Positions 18,396-27,496 of a stretch of 64,000 nt of DNA are shown piece after piece; the first letter of the stretch is position 1; each line of letters begins with the position of its first letter. The stretch spans positions 1,152,501-1,216,500 of the forward strand of contig NZ_CP016020.1 in the NCBI RefSeq assembly GCF_001889165.1, read 5' to 3'. The notes beneath the pieces are model-generated. The model saw only the letters and a list, made by a program, of their open reading frames with translations. It was not told the origin of the DNA and did no database searches. The position numbers and the translations under genes are program-made. The DNA is from Bacillus weihaiensis (GTDB taxonomy: Bacteria; Bacillota; Bacilli; Bacillales; Bacillaceae).

Positions 18396-19187
18396 ATGAA
18401 GAAAAGTACTGAAATTGTAGGTTTACCGATTATTAGCATTACAGCGGGAATTGAGCTTGGAAATGTAAAATCATTAGTTATCAATCCTGAAAAAGGAACA
18501 GTTGATTTTTTAACAGTTGAACATGATGATTGGCAAGTAAGTGTAAAGGCGATTCCATTTAGTAAAGTCATTGGAATAGGAGAGTTTGCAGTGACTATAG
18601 ACTCCGATAATGCCATCATTGACTTAAATGAGATTCCAATCGCAAATCAGCTTGTTAATAAGCGCATAAAAATTACTGATACAAGAGTAATTACACGTAA
18701 GGGTCAATTACTAGGAGAAGCAAAGGAATTTTATGTAGATGAAGAGAACGGTACAATCATTGGTCTACAATTAGTAGTAAGCGACCAAACAGTTTTTGTG
18801 AAATCTGAGCATGTAGTGACTTATGGGAAAGATATTCTTGTTGTTAAGGAAGAAACATCATCTGATCTTTTGAAATCTGAACAAGATTTTCTTCATACCC
18901 CAGAAACAAAAGGAGAAGACAATGTGATTGAAGAGTTAATCGATGAGCTTGCTCCTACGAAACAAGAAGAGGTTGTATATGAAGACTTGAACTATGATCA
19001 AATTGATGCGATAAAAGAAAAGCAAATTAAACTACTTGAAGGAAAAGTTGTCGTAAAGGACATTTTAAGTGGAGATCAATCCGTGCTCATTCCAAAAGGT
19101 ACAGTTTTAACAATTGAGGATATTAAAAAAGCACAAAACGAAGGACCGAGCACATTTGTAGAATTATCAATGAATACTGAAATGTAA
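18396..19187 (+). CDS. PRC-barrel domain protein of the pilus operon
   Basis: A 263-residue cytoplasmic protein with no signal or membrane segment. Two PRC-barrel-like units are visible: residues about 4-80 (IVGLPIISITAGIELGNVKS) and about 85-150 (VITRKGQLLGEAKEFYVDEE). A linker and a C-terminal region with VVVKDILSGDQSVLIPKGT follow. PRC-barrel domains act as small adaptor modules in RNA processing, photosynthetic complexes and cell-division proteins. The gene lies 27 bases after the acidic membrane protein and 16 before the VanW-like gene, so it is in the operon. A scaffold role in pilus assembly is a guess. Confidence 0.78.
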   Translation: MKKSTEIVGLPIISITAGIELGNVKSLVINPEKGTVDFLTVEHDDWQVSVKAIPFSKVIGIGEFAVTIDSDNAIIDLNEIPIANQLVNKRIKITDTRVITRKGQLLGEAKEFYVDEENGTIIGLQLVVSDQTVFVKSEHVVTYGKDILVVKEETSSDLLKSEQDFLHTPETKGEDNVIEELIDELAPTKQEEVVYEDLNYDQIDAIKEKQIKLLEGKVVVKDILSGDQSVLIPKGTVLTIEDIKKAQNEGPSTFVELSMNTEM

Positions 19188-19203
19188 AAAGGGGCAATTC
19201 ATT

Positions 19204-20538
19204 GTGAAGATAAACAATGGTGTTAAAGCGTTTGTTGTACTACTTATTTCTACTGTTTACTTAATTGCTTTTTCACAGATTGGTGCAAGAGCATATGATT
19301 TTATGGCAGGTGGGGGAACGTTTCAACCTGGTACAAAAATTGGGTCGGTAACAGTAGAAAATATGACAGTAGAACAAGCGGTTGAGGAAGTATCAAAACA
19401 AGTTGATCAATGGTTTTTAGGTGACTATTTGCAGGTGTCCATTAACGATCAGAATGTTGTGATTGGACAGGATTTCTTTTTTATTGATATACAAAAGACT
19501 GTTCAGGATGTATTAGAGGGGAAAAGTGATTCACTTTCTGTAGAAATAAACAAGGACGTTTATGATTTATTGGTAAAAGAAGAGCTGGGTGATAGCTACT
19601 CGACTATTGATCATGAACAATTACAGCAGGTCTTAGTAGACGCTGTAAAAGCTATGGCAAATGAACAACAATATTATGTTATTCAAGCATTTGTTAAACA
19701 GGAATTAAACACCATTGCAGCTGAAACTACGATCACAAGGGAATTCGATCAGGAGTTGCTCCAAAAAGTTATCAATCAAATTGGAACAATACATGTACCG
19801 GCTCAATCACAAATATCAGTTGTGGAGCTTTTAGGAAGTCATGCAGAACCCAATACACCTGAGATAAATAGTGTAACATCTGCCTTATATAAAACTTTAT
19901 TACTAACAAACTTTGAAATTGTAGAAAGACATACTAGTTTAGAGCTTCCAAATGAAGTAGAACTAGGCTATGAAGCTAGTGTTATTGCGGGTAAATCTGA
20001 TTTGAAATGGTTTAACCCTAATCCATCAGACTACACCATTTCATTTACAGTAACAAACAACAGTTTCATTGTTACTGTACACGGAGCACCTTTTCTCTAT
20101 ACCTATGATCTTAAGCTTTCAGAACAGGAGACATATCCTCCTAAACAAATTAAGCGATATACTAGTTTGCTAGGTGAAAAGGAAGAAAAGGTTGTTCAGG
20201 ATGGAAAAAACGGTTTATTTGTTAAAGTCTCTAGAATCGTCAAGGATCTAGAAGGTGCGCTACTTGAAACGGAGGAAATCGCGGAAGATTTTTATCCACC
20301 TGTACACAAAATTATTGAAACAGGACTACTTAACCCTGTTACAAATAGTGATACGACTCCAAGTGAATCCATTATTGTAGAAGAAGGCGAATCAGTAGAA
20401 GAAAGTACGACTACTGAAAGGGAAAGTGAGTCTACAAATAATGAAGATCAAGCAGTGAATGAAAGTCAGGATCAACAAAAAACGCAAGACAAGCAGGATG
20501 GAATGTGGGAAAAGCCTACTGAACAGGATGTAAAATAA
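19204..20538 (+). CDS. VanW-like exported protein of the pilus operon
   Basis: A 444-residue protein with an N-terminal signal or anchor helix (residues 8-27), then a peptidoglycan-binding-like segment (GTKIGSVTVENMTVEQAVEEV), and a VanW-type region toward the C-terminus (FEIVERHTSLELPNEVELGYEAS, FTVTNNSFIVTVHG). The tail is Ser/Glu/Gln-rich and looks disordered. VanW proteins are exported and often linked to cell-wall functions, but their activity is not established. Placed directly before pilB, it might help the pilus cross the thick wall, standing in for outer-membrane components absent from Gram-positive bacteria; this is inference. GTG at 19204 follows AAAAGGGGCA. Confidence 0.75.
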   Translation: MKINNGVKAFVVLLISTVYLIAFSQIGARAYDFMAGGGTFQPGTKIGSVTVENMTVEQAVEEVSKQVDQWFLGDYLQVSINDQNVVIGQDFFFIDIQKTVQDVLEGKSDSLSVEINKDVYDLLVKEELGDSYSTIDHEQLQQVLVDAVKAMANEQQYYVIQAFVKQELNTIAAETTITREFDQELLQKVINQIGTIHVPAQSQISVVELLGSHAEPNTPEINSVTSALYKTLLLTNFEIVERHTSLELPNEVELGYEASVIAGKSDLKWFNPNPSDYTISFTVTNNSFIVTVHGAPFLYTYDLKLSEQETYPPKQIKRYTSLLGEKEEKVVQDGKNGLFVKVSRIVKDLEGALLETEEIAEDFYPPVHKIIETGLLNPVTNSDTTPSESIIVEEGESVEESTTTERESESTNNEDQAVNESQDQQKTQDKQDGMWEKPTEQDVK

Positions 20539-20562
20539 TTTCTGCTAAAGAAGGGATCTTGA

Positions 20563-22224
20563 ATGAACGATACGAGAAAAAGATTAGGAGATTTGTTAGT
20601 AGATGCAGGCTTACTTACAGAAGAACAGCTAAGTATAGCATTAAAGGAAAAACAAAAGGGCCAAAAGCTTGGCGATGCTCTTCTAGAAAGAGGATATATC
20701 ACAGAACAACAGCTTATAGAGGTTCTTGAATTTCAGCTGGGAATCCCTCATGTAAGCTTGTATCGTTTCCCTTTTGACCAAAAACTAGTGAAGCTAGTTC
20801 CTAAGGAAATGGCGAAAAGAAATCTATTAATCCCAATTAAAATTGATGGAGATCGACTTTTCGTCGCAATGGCCGATCCAATGGACTTCTATGCCATTGA
20901 TGACTTGAGATTAGCGACTGGTTTTCAAATTGAAACGGCCATTGCATCTAAAGATGATATCCTACGTGCTATCAATAAATACTATGAAATTGATGATAGT
21001 ATGTCGGATATTATGAATGAATTAACAGCTCAAAATGATGTGGAAGAGGAAAAAATCACGAGTGAAGATTCACCAATTGTTCGACTCGTTAACCAAATGC
21101 TTCAAAACGCAGTCCAACAAAAGGCAAGTGATATTCATATTGATCCTCAAGAAACAAAAGTATTAATTCGTTTGCGTGTGGATGGCGTTTTGAAAAATGA
21201 ACGAACCTTTCCAAAGCATATGCAAAGTGTCTTAACAGCCCGACTAAAAATAATGGCAAATTTAGATATTACAGAGCATCGAGTCCCACAGGATGGTCGT
21301 ATTAAGATGCACATTGATTTTCACCCAATTGATTTACGTGTATCAACCTTACCGACTGTCTACGGGGAAAAAATTGTTATGCGTATTTTAGATTTAGGCA
21401 GCACATTAAACGACTTAAATAAATTAGGCTTTAATAGTTTAAATCAAAAACGATTTATGAATTTAATCGAAAATCCAACTGGAATAGTTCTGATTACGGG
21501 ACCAACGGGTTCTGGTAAGTCTTCAACTTTATATGCTGCTCTAAATCATTTGAATTCAGAAGCAGTAAACATTATCACAATTGAAGATCCTGTTGAATAT
21601 CAGCTTGAGGGAATAAATCAAATTCAAGTAAATTCTAATGTGGGGATGACCTTCGCAAAAGGTCTTCGCTCGATTTTACGTCAAGATCCGAATATTATTA
21701 TGGTCGGAGAAATACGTGACCGTGAAACAGCAGATATAGCGGTACGTGCTTCTTTAACTGGGCATTTAGTATTAAGTACGCTTCATACAAACGACTCTTT
21801 AGGTACCATTACTCGTTTAATGGATATGGGTGTAGAACCGTTTCTAGTTGCATCTTCTCTAACTGGAGTTGTTGCTCAACGGTTAGTAAGAAAAGTATGT
21901 AGAGACTGTGCTACTGAACAGCCTCCAACTAAACGTGAAATGGAGATATTTGCCAAAAGAGGATTATCCATTGATAAAATAATTCGAGGTCGTGGATGTG
22001 GAACATGTAATATGACAGGATATAAAGGTCGTCTTGCTATACACGAATTACTTGTTTTAAATGATGAAATGAAAAGAGTCATTATGAATAATGAGTCGTT
22101 GTCTAAGCTAAGGGAGCTAGCGACTAAGAATAAAACCATTTTCTTAATTGATGACGGCTTACTAAAAGTAAAACAAGGCTTAACAACGACAGAAGAAATT
22201 CTACGTGTAGCGGTAGCGGAGTAG
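20563..22224 (+). CDS. pilB: type IV pilus extension ATPase PilB with MshEN domain
   Basis: PilB hydrolyses ATP to power pilin polymerisation. The N-terminal MshEN domain (residues 7-57) shows two tandem motifs, RLGDLLVDAG...L and KLGDALLERG...Q, the pattern shown in other bacteria to bind c-di-GMP; the Gln that normally ends motif one is Lys. The C-terminal ATPase has Walker A GPTGSGKS at 313-320, Asp box, Walker B and His box. A four-Cys zinc site follows (CRDC and CGTC). The 553-residue length is normal for PilB and much longer than ComGA, so this is a pilus motor and not the competence ATPase. Confidence 0.96.
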   Translation: MNDTRKRLGDLLVDAGLLTEEQLSIALKEKQKGQKLGDALLERGYITEQQLIEVLEFQLGIPHVSLYRFPFDQKLVKLVPKEMAKRNLLIPIKIDGDRLFVAMADPMDFYAIDDLRLATGFQIETAIASKDDILRAINKYYEIDDSMSDIMNELTAQNDVEEEKITSEDSPIVRLVNQMLQNAVQQKASDIHIDPQETKVLIRLRVDGVLKNERTFPKHMQSVLTARLKIMANLDITEHRVPQDGRIKMHIDFHPIDLRVSTLPTVYGEKIVMRILDLGSTLNDLNKLGFNSLNQKRFMNLIENPTGIVLITGPTGSGKSSTLYAALNHLNSEAVNIITIEDPVEYQLEGINQIQVNSNVGMTFAKGLRSILRQDPNIIMVGEIRDRETADIAVRASLTGHLVLSTLHTNDSLGTITRLMDMGVEPFLVASSLTGVVAQRLVRKVCRDCATEQPPTKREMEIFAKRGLSIDKIIRGRGCGTCNMTGYKGRLAIHELLVLNDEMKRVIMNNESLSKLRELATKNKTIFLIDDGLLKVKQGLTTTEEILRVAVAE

Positions 22225-22233
22225 GTGATAGGG

Positions 22234-23274
22234 ATGAAATCAAAAATTGATACTATTTTAAAGTTTGCTTTTGAAAAGAATGCATCTGACATTCACCTAT
22301 CCGTCGGAGTTCCACCGATTATGAGGGTGAATGGAGACCTAGTTAAAATCGGCGAAGATTTCTTAATGCCAGCAGATACAGAAGGAATGGCAAAAGCAAT
22401 GATTTCTCAGGCAAAATGGCCAATGTTCGAAGAAAAAGGGGAGCTTGATTTCTCTTATGGTATTCCGGGGGTTTCTCGCTTTCGAGTAAATGCCTTTCGT
22501 CAACGCTCGTGCATTTCCCTTGCCATACGTATTGTTCCGAGAAACATACCTTCAATGGATGATTTGCATTTACCACCAACCTTAAAAAATATCGTAGAAA
22601 AGCCCCATGGACTTATTTTGGTAACAGGTCCAACGGGAAGTGGTAAATCAACGACATTAGCGTCTATGATTAACTTCATGAACACGACAATGAAACGCCA
22701 TATTATTACGTTAGAGGACCCTATTGAGTATTTGCACAAGCATCAATTATGTGTCGTTGATCAACGTGAGGTTGGTTTTGATACAATGAGCTTTGCATCA
22801 GGCTTAAAATCAGCACTCAGACAGGATCCAGATGTCATACTAGTAGGTGAAATGCGTGATCTAGAAACAATCCATACAGCGATTACAGCTGCTGAGACAG
22901 GACATTTAGTGCTTGGAACCTTACACACGTCCTCAGCTGCATCAACAATTGATCGGATGATTGATGTATTTCCAGCTAATCAGCAGCCACAAATTCGATT
23001 GCAGCTTGCATCTGTTCTTGTTGGTGTCATTTCACAAAGACTCTTCCCTACGATTGATCGATCAGGACGTCGAGCTGTAATTGAAATCCTTTTAAATAAT
23101 TCAGCTGTGTCAAGCTTAATACGAAATGAAAAAACGTATCAAATTCCTAGTGTGATACAAACGAGTCGCGCACAAGGGATGCAATCGTTTGAAAGCAGCT
23201 TATCTGAATACGTTAAAGCAGGAGTAATTGCTTCTGAAGCTGCATTACCTTATCAGCAAAGGGCGTCTGAATAA
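22234..23274 (+). CDS. pilT: type IV pilus retraction ATPase PilT
   Basis: PilT powers pilus retraction. ATG at 22234 follows GGTGATAGGG. The protein, about 346 residues, has the PilT N-terminal domain (ASDIHLSVGVPPIMRVNGD), Walker A GPTGSGKS at 132-139, the Walker B region ILVGEMRD, the His box HTAITAAETGHLVLGTLHT, and the C-terminal helices. Presence of PilT implies dynamic retractile pilus function such as twitching or DNA uptake. Its end overlaps the pilC start by one base. B. subtilis lacks a PilT. Confidence 0.96.
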   Translation: MKSKIDTILKFAFEKNASDIHLSVGVPPIMRVNGDLVKIGEDFLMPADTEGMAKAMISQAKWPMFEEKGELDFSYGIPGVSRFRVNAFRQRSCISLAIRIVPRNIPSMDDLHLPPTLKNIVEKPHGLILVTGPTGSGKSTTLASMINFMNTTMKRHIITLEDPIEYLHKHQLCVVDQREVGFDTMSFASGLKSALRQDPDVILVGEMRDLETIHTAITAAETGHLVLGTLHTSSAASTIDRMIDVFPANQQPQIRLQLASVLVGVISQRLFPTIDRSGRRAVIEILLNNSAVSSLIRNEKTYQIPSVIQTSRAQGMQSFESSLSEYVKAGVIASEAALPYQQRASE

Positions 23275-24482
23275 TGCCTAAATTTAAATATGAAGGTCGA
23301 GAACGTTCAGGGAAAAAGTCAGGGAGAGTAACAGCAAACTCAAAACGTGAAGCCGTATTAAAGCTAAGTGAGCTTGGTATTCGAATTACAACGATTGAAG
23401 AAATTCCCGAGACATTGTTAACGAAGGATATTTCAATTGGAAATCCAGTGAAGCTTCAGGATTTCGTCATCTACTTAAGACAGTTTGCGACACTACTTCG
23501 TGCTGGTGTTACGATTGTCGATGCAACGAATATATTAGCTCAACAAACGAGCAGTAAAGCATTGCGAAACGCGTTAGAGCAAATGGAAGAGGATTTGAAA
23601 AGTGGACAAGCATTGTCAGCGACCGCTGCCAAGCATAAAAAAATCTTTTCTTCTATGTTTGTGAACATGATTAAAGCTGGGGAAGCTAGTGGAAGCATGG
23701 AAGAAACGCTAGATCGTCTTGCTATCCAATACGAAAAACAAAACCGTACAAAGCAAAAAATTCAATCCGCACTTGCATATCCAATGGCAGTAGCTATTGT
23801 GGCAGTAGTCGTTGTTATCTTCTTATTAGTATCCGTTGTTCCAACCTTTGTTTCTATGTTTGAAGGCTTTGGAGCTCAATTACCAGCTATTACCCTCTTT
23901 GTTTTGAATTCAAGTATATTCATGCAGGAATACTGGTATATAGTTATTTTGTTCTTCATTGTGGTTGTTGTAACATTTATTGCATTAAGAAAGAACAAGC
24001 AAACGAAATACTATTTAGATGTAGCAGCTTTACGTATGCCGATTTTTGGAAGTATGATACAAAAAGCAGTCCTTGCGAGAATGACACGAACACTTAGTTC
24101 GTTATTTTCTAGCTCAGTTCCTATTCTTCAATCCTTATTAATTGTTGAGAAGATAGTAGAAAATGAAGTAATAGCAAAAGTGATTGTGGATTCACGGAAT
24201 TCCTTAGAAAATGGTCGTTCACTAACAGAACCGATGAAGAAGCATTGGGCCTTCCCTCCTCTAGTCACTCAAATGATTGCAATAGGTGAAGAAACAGGTT
24301 CGTTGGATGAAATGCTTGGAAAAGTAGCTGATTTCTATGAAGAAGAGGTAGAAAATAGCACAGATCGACTAAAATCATTAATAGAACCATTAATGATTGT
24401 TTTACTAGCAGGAATTGTCGGGACTATAGTCATTGCGATCATTGTTCCTATGTTCGACATTTTCAATCATGTACAGATGTAA
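23274..24482 (+). CDS. pilC: type IV pilus inner membrane platform protein PilC
   Basis: A 402-residue GspF/PilC family platform protein. It contains two tandem GspF domains with the first around LRQFATLLRAGVTIVDATNIL and the second around MTRTLSSLFSSSVPILQSLL, each followed by SGSMEE- or TGSLDE-type loops, and three membrane helices (about 170-195, 220-240, 370-395). It sits in the inner membrane and links the PilB and PilT motors to the growing pilus. The start overlaps the pilT stop (TAATG). Size and motif order are normal. Confidence 0.95.
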   Translation: MPKFKYEGRERSGKKSGRVTANSKREAVLKLSELGIRITTIEEIPETLLTKDISIGNPVKLQDFVIYLRQFATLLRAGVTIVDATNILAQQTSSKALRNALEQMEEDLKSGQALSATAAKHKKIFSSMFVNMIKAGEASGSMEETLDRLAIQYEKQNRTKQKIQSALAYPMAVAIVAVVVVIFLLVSVVPTFVSMFEGFGAQLPAITLFVLNSSIFMQEYWYIVILFFIVVVVTFIALRKNKQTKYYLDVAALRMPIFGSMIQKAVLARMTRTLSSLFSSSVPILQSLLIVEKIVENEVIAKVIVDSRNSLENGRSLTEPMKKHWAFPPLVTQMIAIGEETGSLDEMLGKVADFYEEEVENSTDRLKSLIEPLMIVLLAGIVGTIVIAIIVPMFDIFNHVQM

Positions 24483-24500
24483 ATTTACAAAATTTATCTA

Positions 24501-24528
24501 TTCATAGGCAGGACTAATCGTGTATAAT
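24501..24528 (+). promoter_or_regulatory. candidate pilA promoter
   Basis: A perfect TATAAT at 24523-24528 with a weak TTCATA at 24501-24506 lies in the 95-base pilC-pilA gap. An internal promoter would allow more pilin than machinery. Confidence 0.45.
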
Positions 24529-24577
24529 AAGGATAGATTTAGGGCAATAGAACTAATATATATTAGGAGGAAAAAAC

Positions 24578-25045
24578 ATGTTTAAGAAACTAGTAAAAAA
24601 TGAGCGTGGCTTAACGCTTATCGAGCTTTTAGCAGTTGTTGTCATCTTAGGAATTATCGCAGCTATTGCGATTCCAGCTATTGGTGGGATGATTAATAAC
24701 TCTAAAGAAGATGCGCATATCGCTAATGCTAAGCAAATTGCAAATGCTGCTAGGTTATTTGCTACAACAGGTGATGAAGTTGGAACTGATAATGTAGTAA
24801 CACTGGCTGAACTAATTTCGGCGGGTCATTTAGAACCAATCACTGACCCAAGTAGTAAAGGGAATGTATATCTTGCATCTGAGACTAAAGTGACAGTTGA
24901 TGACTATAAAAAACCGACTGTTTTTAAAGTAACTTTAGTAGGTGGTACAGCTACTGCTAAAGCTACTTATACTAATTCTGCTGGTATAGCAAAAGATGCT
25001 AGTGATTTAGTACGTTCTGATATTGTTCTTGATGGAGTTAAATAA
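24578..25045 (+). CDS. pilA: major type IV pilin PilA
   Basis: A 155-residue prepilin with a short leader ending in ERG, then LTLIELLAVVVILGIIAAIA with Glu5 and the polymerisation helix (mature residue 1 is Leu). The C-terminal domain is short with no cysteines. GGAGG at 24565-24569 is a strong ribosome site. Its own candidate promoter upstream and a stable hairpin directly downstream fit an abundant, separately controlled transcript. It is the major subunit judging by size, position between pilC and pilD, and its typical pilin helix. Confidence 0.92.
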   Translation: MFKKLVKNERGLTLIELLAVVVILGIIAAIAIPAIGGMINNSKEDAHIANAKQIANAARLFATTGDEVGTDNVVTLAELISAGHLEPITDPSSKGNVYLASETKVTVDDYKKPTVFKVTLVGGTATAKATYTNSAGIAKDASDLVRSDIVLDGVK

Positions 25046-25057
25046 TATAAATTTTAA

Positions 25058-25090
25058 AGATAGATAGTCTTTTACCAAGACTATCTATCT
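25058..25090 (+). terminator. perfect 14-base hairpin after pilA
   Basis: AGATAGATAGTCTT at 25058-25071 and AAGACTATCTATCT at 25077-25090 are exactly complementary with a five-base loop. Only a weak T-rich tail follows, so partial termination or mRNA 3'-end protection is more likely than full termination. Confidence 0.65.
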
Positions 25091-25115
25091 TACTATCTTA
25101 AGGAGCCCCCAACCC

Positions 25116-25892
25116 ATGCCAACAACCATCTTCCTATACACCTACATCTTTATTCTTGGCCTCGTTCTGGGCTCCTTTTACAATGTTGTAGGGTTGCGTA
25201 TTCCACTAAAGCAGTCAATTGTATATCCTGGTTCAGCATGTCCAGTATGCAATAAAAAGCTATCACCATTAGAATTAATTCCAGTCTTTTCTTATCTTTT
25301 TCAAGGTGGAACATGTAAAAATTGTAAAACGCATATTTCCTCTTTATATCCGTCAATGGAATTAACAACTGCAATTCTTTTTACGATTTCACCGCTATTG
25401 GTGGGATGGTCAAAAGAATTGATTTTAGCATGGTCTCTTATCTCACTGTGTATGATTGTTACGGTGTCTGATTTAAAATATATGATTATTCCAGATAAGG
25501 TCAATCTGTTTTTCTTAGTATTATTTGCGGGAGAACGGATCTTATTAGTACCAGCAACTCCTTGGTGGGATCCTCTTTTAGGTTTTTTAATCGGGGGGAT
25601 TGTTCCTCTATTGATTATTTTAGTTAGTCGAGGTGGAATGGGTGGGGGCGATATGAAGCTACTTGCTGTGTTTGGGATTATTCTTGGATGGAAGCTTGTG
25701 CTTTTAAGCTTCTTTCTCGCAACACTCATTGGTACAATTGTTGGGTTAATTGGAATGGCTACCGGTGTTGTAAAGAAAGGAAAACCATTCCCTTTTGGTC
25801 CATTCCTCGTTATTGGAGCACTACTAGCTTATTTTTTTGGTAATGAGATGATCGATCTTTACATGTCTCACTTCTTTTCTTACTTATATTAA
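25116..25892 (+). CDS. pilD: prepilin peptidase / N-methyltransferase PilD
   Basis: A 258-residue A24-family peptidase that cleaves prepilin leaders and methylates the new N-terminus. The N-terminal cytoplasmic domain has two CxxC pairs (CPVCNKK and CKNCKTH), the zinc-binding hallmark of the methylase domain. The two catalytic aspartates are seen in VSDLKYMIIPDK and in GGGDMKLL. About seven membrane helices are predicted. In B. subtilis the gene at this locus is comC, the same family; here it probably processes PilA, the three minor pilins and perhaps competence pseudopilins. AAGGAG is at 25100-25105. Confidence 0.95.
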   Translation: MPTTIFLYTYIFILGLVLGSFYNVVGLRIPLKQSIVYPGSACPVCNKKLSPLELIPVFSYLFQGGTCKNCKTHISSLYPSMELTTAILFTISPLLVGWSKELILAWSLISLCMIVTVSDLKYMIIPDKVNLFFLVLFAGERILLVPATPWWDPLLGFLIGGIVPLLIILVSRGGMGGGDMKLLAVFGIILGWKLVLLSFFLATLIGTIVGLIGMATGVVKKGKPFPFGPFLVIGALLAYFFGNEMIDLYMSHFFSYLY

Positions 25893-25907
25893 GAAGGGGT
25901 TTTTAAA

Positions 25908-26906
25908 ATGGCTTTTACATTATTCCGTCAAAATCAAGCAGATGTTAGCTTATACATTTCAAATTATTCTATACAGCTTTTAGAATTAAAATCGACAAAT
26001 CCTCTCATTGTTAATCGGTTTGTCGAGAGCTACCTACCAGAGGGAGTGATGATGGACGGTAGTATTAAAGATGCTGAAAAGCTATCTATGATCATAGATC
26101 AATGTCTATCAGACTGGGGTCTTAAAAAGAAGAAGGTTCGATTTATTACACCTGATTCTTCTGTAAGTGTTCGAAAGGTGAAGGTCCCTCTAGAGCTAAG
26201 AGAAGATGAAATCAAGGGATACCTTTATCTGGAGTTAGGCAATACTATTCATCTTCCATTTGAAGAGCCTGTATTTGATTTTGTGCTCTTAGATGAGACG
26301 GAGTCAGAAAAGGAAATTCTATTATTTGCTGCTCCGGAAAAAGTGATGAAAGAATATACTGCCTTGTTTGATCGTGTGAAACTAGAAGCAAATGTGGCAG
26401 ATTTATCCTCATTAAGCACGTACCGACTATTATATGAGCGTCAGCATACTACAGAAAAAGAGAATACGCTTTTAATTGAAGTGAAGCTTGATTCCATTAA
26501 TTTTAGTATTTTTGAACAATTAAAACCTATTTTTACTAGACATATGCAATTAGATGGGTTAGCAGCACGTGAATGGGCATATCAATTAGATCAAGAAACC
26601 CAATTATATTATCAATATGAGCTCAAAAATCAAGAGGTATTGTACGTTCAATTTCGTGATGTAGTAAAAGAAATTGAAAAAATTATTAATTTTTATCGAT
26701 TTACGATTCATCAAGGCGATCGTCAAATTACACAGGTTACACTCGTAGGAGATAATCCTTATATTGATCAATTGCTTACTTTGGTAAAGGATTCGATTCC
26801 TTCTTTACCCATTACACATTTTGCGGATCGCATTTATACGACTAAAAATATGGCTGTACCGAGTAAATTTCATACCGTTCTTGGTCTGGCGTTAAAAGAG
26901 GTGTAA
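25908..26906 (+). CDS. pilM: type IV pilus assembly protein PilM
   Basis: A 332-residue actin-like protein. Recognisable PilM features are the N-terminal strand LYISNYSIQLLELKS, the segment VRFITPDSSVSVRKVKVP, and the GDNPYIDQLLTLV region near the end. PilM is a cytoplasmic ATP-binding protein that binds the PilN N-terminus and forms the inner assembly ring. AAGGGG precedes the ATG at 25908. It is directly followed by pilN and pilO, the standard order. Confidence 0.88.
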   Translation: MAFTLFRQNQADVSLYISNYSIQLLELKSTNPLIVNRFVESYLPEGVMMDGSIKDAEKLSMIIDQCLSDWGLKKKKVRFITPDSSVSVRKVKVPLELREDEIKGYLYLELGNTIHLPFEEPVFDFVLLDETESEKEILLFAAPEKVMKEYTALFDRVKLEANVADLSSLSTYRLLYERQHTTEKENTLLIEVKLDSINFSIFEQLKPIFTRHMQLDGLAAREWAYQLDQETQLYYQYELKNQEVLYVQFRDVVKEIEKIINFYRFTIHQGDRQITQVTLVGDNPYIDQLLTLVKDSIPSLPITHFADRIYTTKNMAVPSKFHTVLGLALKEV

Positions 26907-26911
26907 AGTTG

Positions 26912-27496
26912 ATGTTAGCTGAAATAAATTTATTACCACAGAAGCAGCAACGCAACTACACTAATTTTCTCGTTATTTTTATTGTAATCTTCATCCTGAT
27001 AGCTGCTTCAGTTACGCTATATATTATGATTAATCAAAAAAACAGTGAGTTATCTGATCTTGAACAGCAAGTTACACAAGCACAAAAACAAACAGAAGTA
27101 CTTCAACAACAGGCTGTTACATCAGATTCTACAAATGCAGTCGCTGAACTGGAAAATGCGGTTACTTGGTCTGAGAAATACCCGGTTGATTTTGTTCCGC
27201 TTTTACAAGAAACAACAAGAATTCTCCCAGAAAAGGGATTTTTCGCATCTCTCGATTATGTAAATAGTTCTTCATTACATTTAGTCATTCAATTTGAGAG
27301 CTCAAGAGAAGCAGCATTTTATCTTAATCGATTAAAAGATCTTGAGGTTATTCAAGATGTGAAGCTAACAACTATAGAAACAATCCAGTTGTCTGAGGAA
27401 GAGATTGATGTGGTCCCTCGTTACTTAGCAACCTATCAATTAACTGTAAATCGCGATGTCCTTAAATTGATAGCAGAGGAGGGCACAGAAGAATGA
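26912..27496 (+). CDS. pilN: type IV pilus assembly protein PilN
   Basis: A bitopic membrane protein of about 195 residues. The conserved PilM-binding N-terminal motif is EINLLPQKQQ. A single membrane helix (about residues 17-38) and a coiled coil (SDLEQQVTQAQKQTEVLQQQ) follow, then a ferredoxin-like periplasm-facing domain (here outside the membrane). ATG at 26912 is preferred over the TTG three bases earlier. The last four bases overlap the pilO start. Confidence 0.9.
   Translation: MLAEINLLPQKQQRNYTNFLVIFIVIFILIAASVTLYIMINQKNSELSDLEQQVTQAQKQTEVLQQQAVTSDSTNAVAELENAVTWSEKYPVDFVPLLQETTRILPEKGFFASLDYVNSSSLHLVIQFESSREAAFYLNRLKDLEVIQDVKLTTIETIQLSEEEIDVVPRYLATYQLTVNRDVLKLIAEEGTEE

Noticed and set aside
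20563-24482. pilB-pilT-pilC read as the comG competence operon
   Set aside because: PilB is 553 residues with MshEN and a zinc site, PilT is present, and pilMNO follow, which the comG operon lacks.
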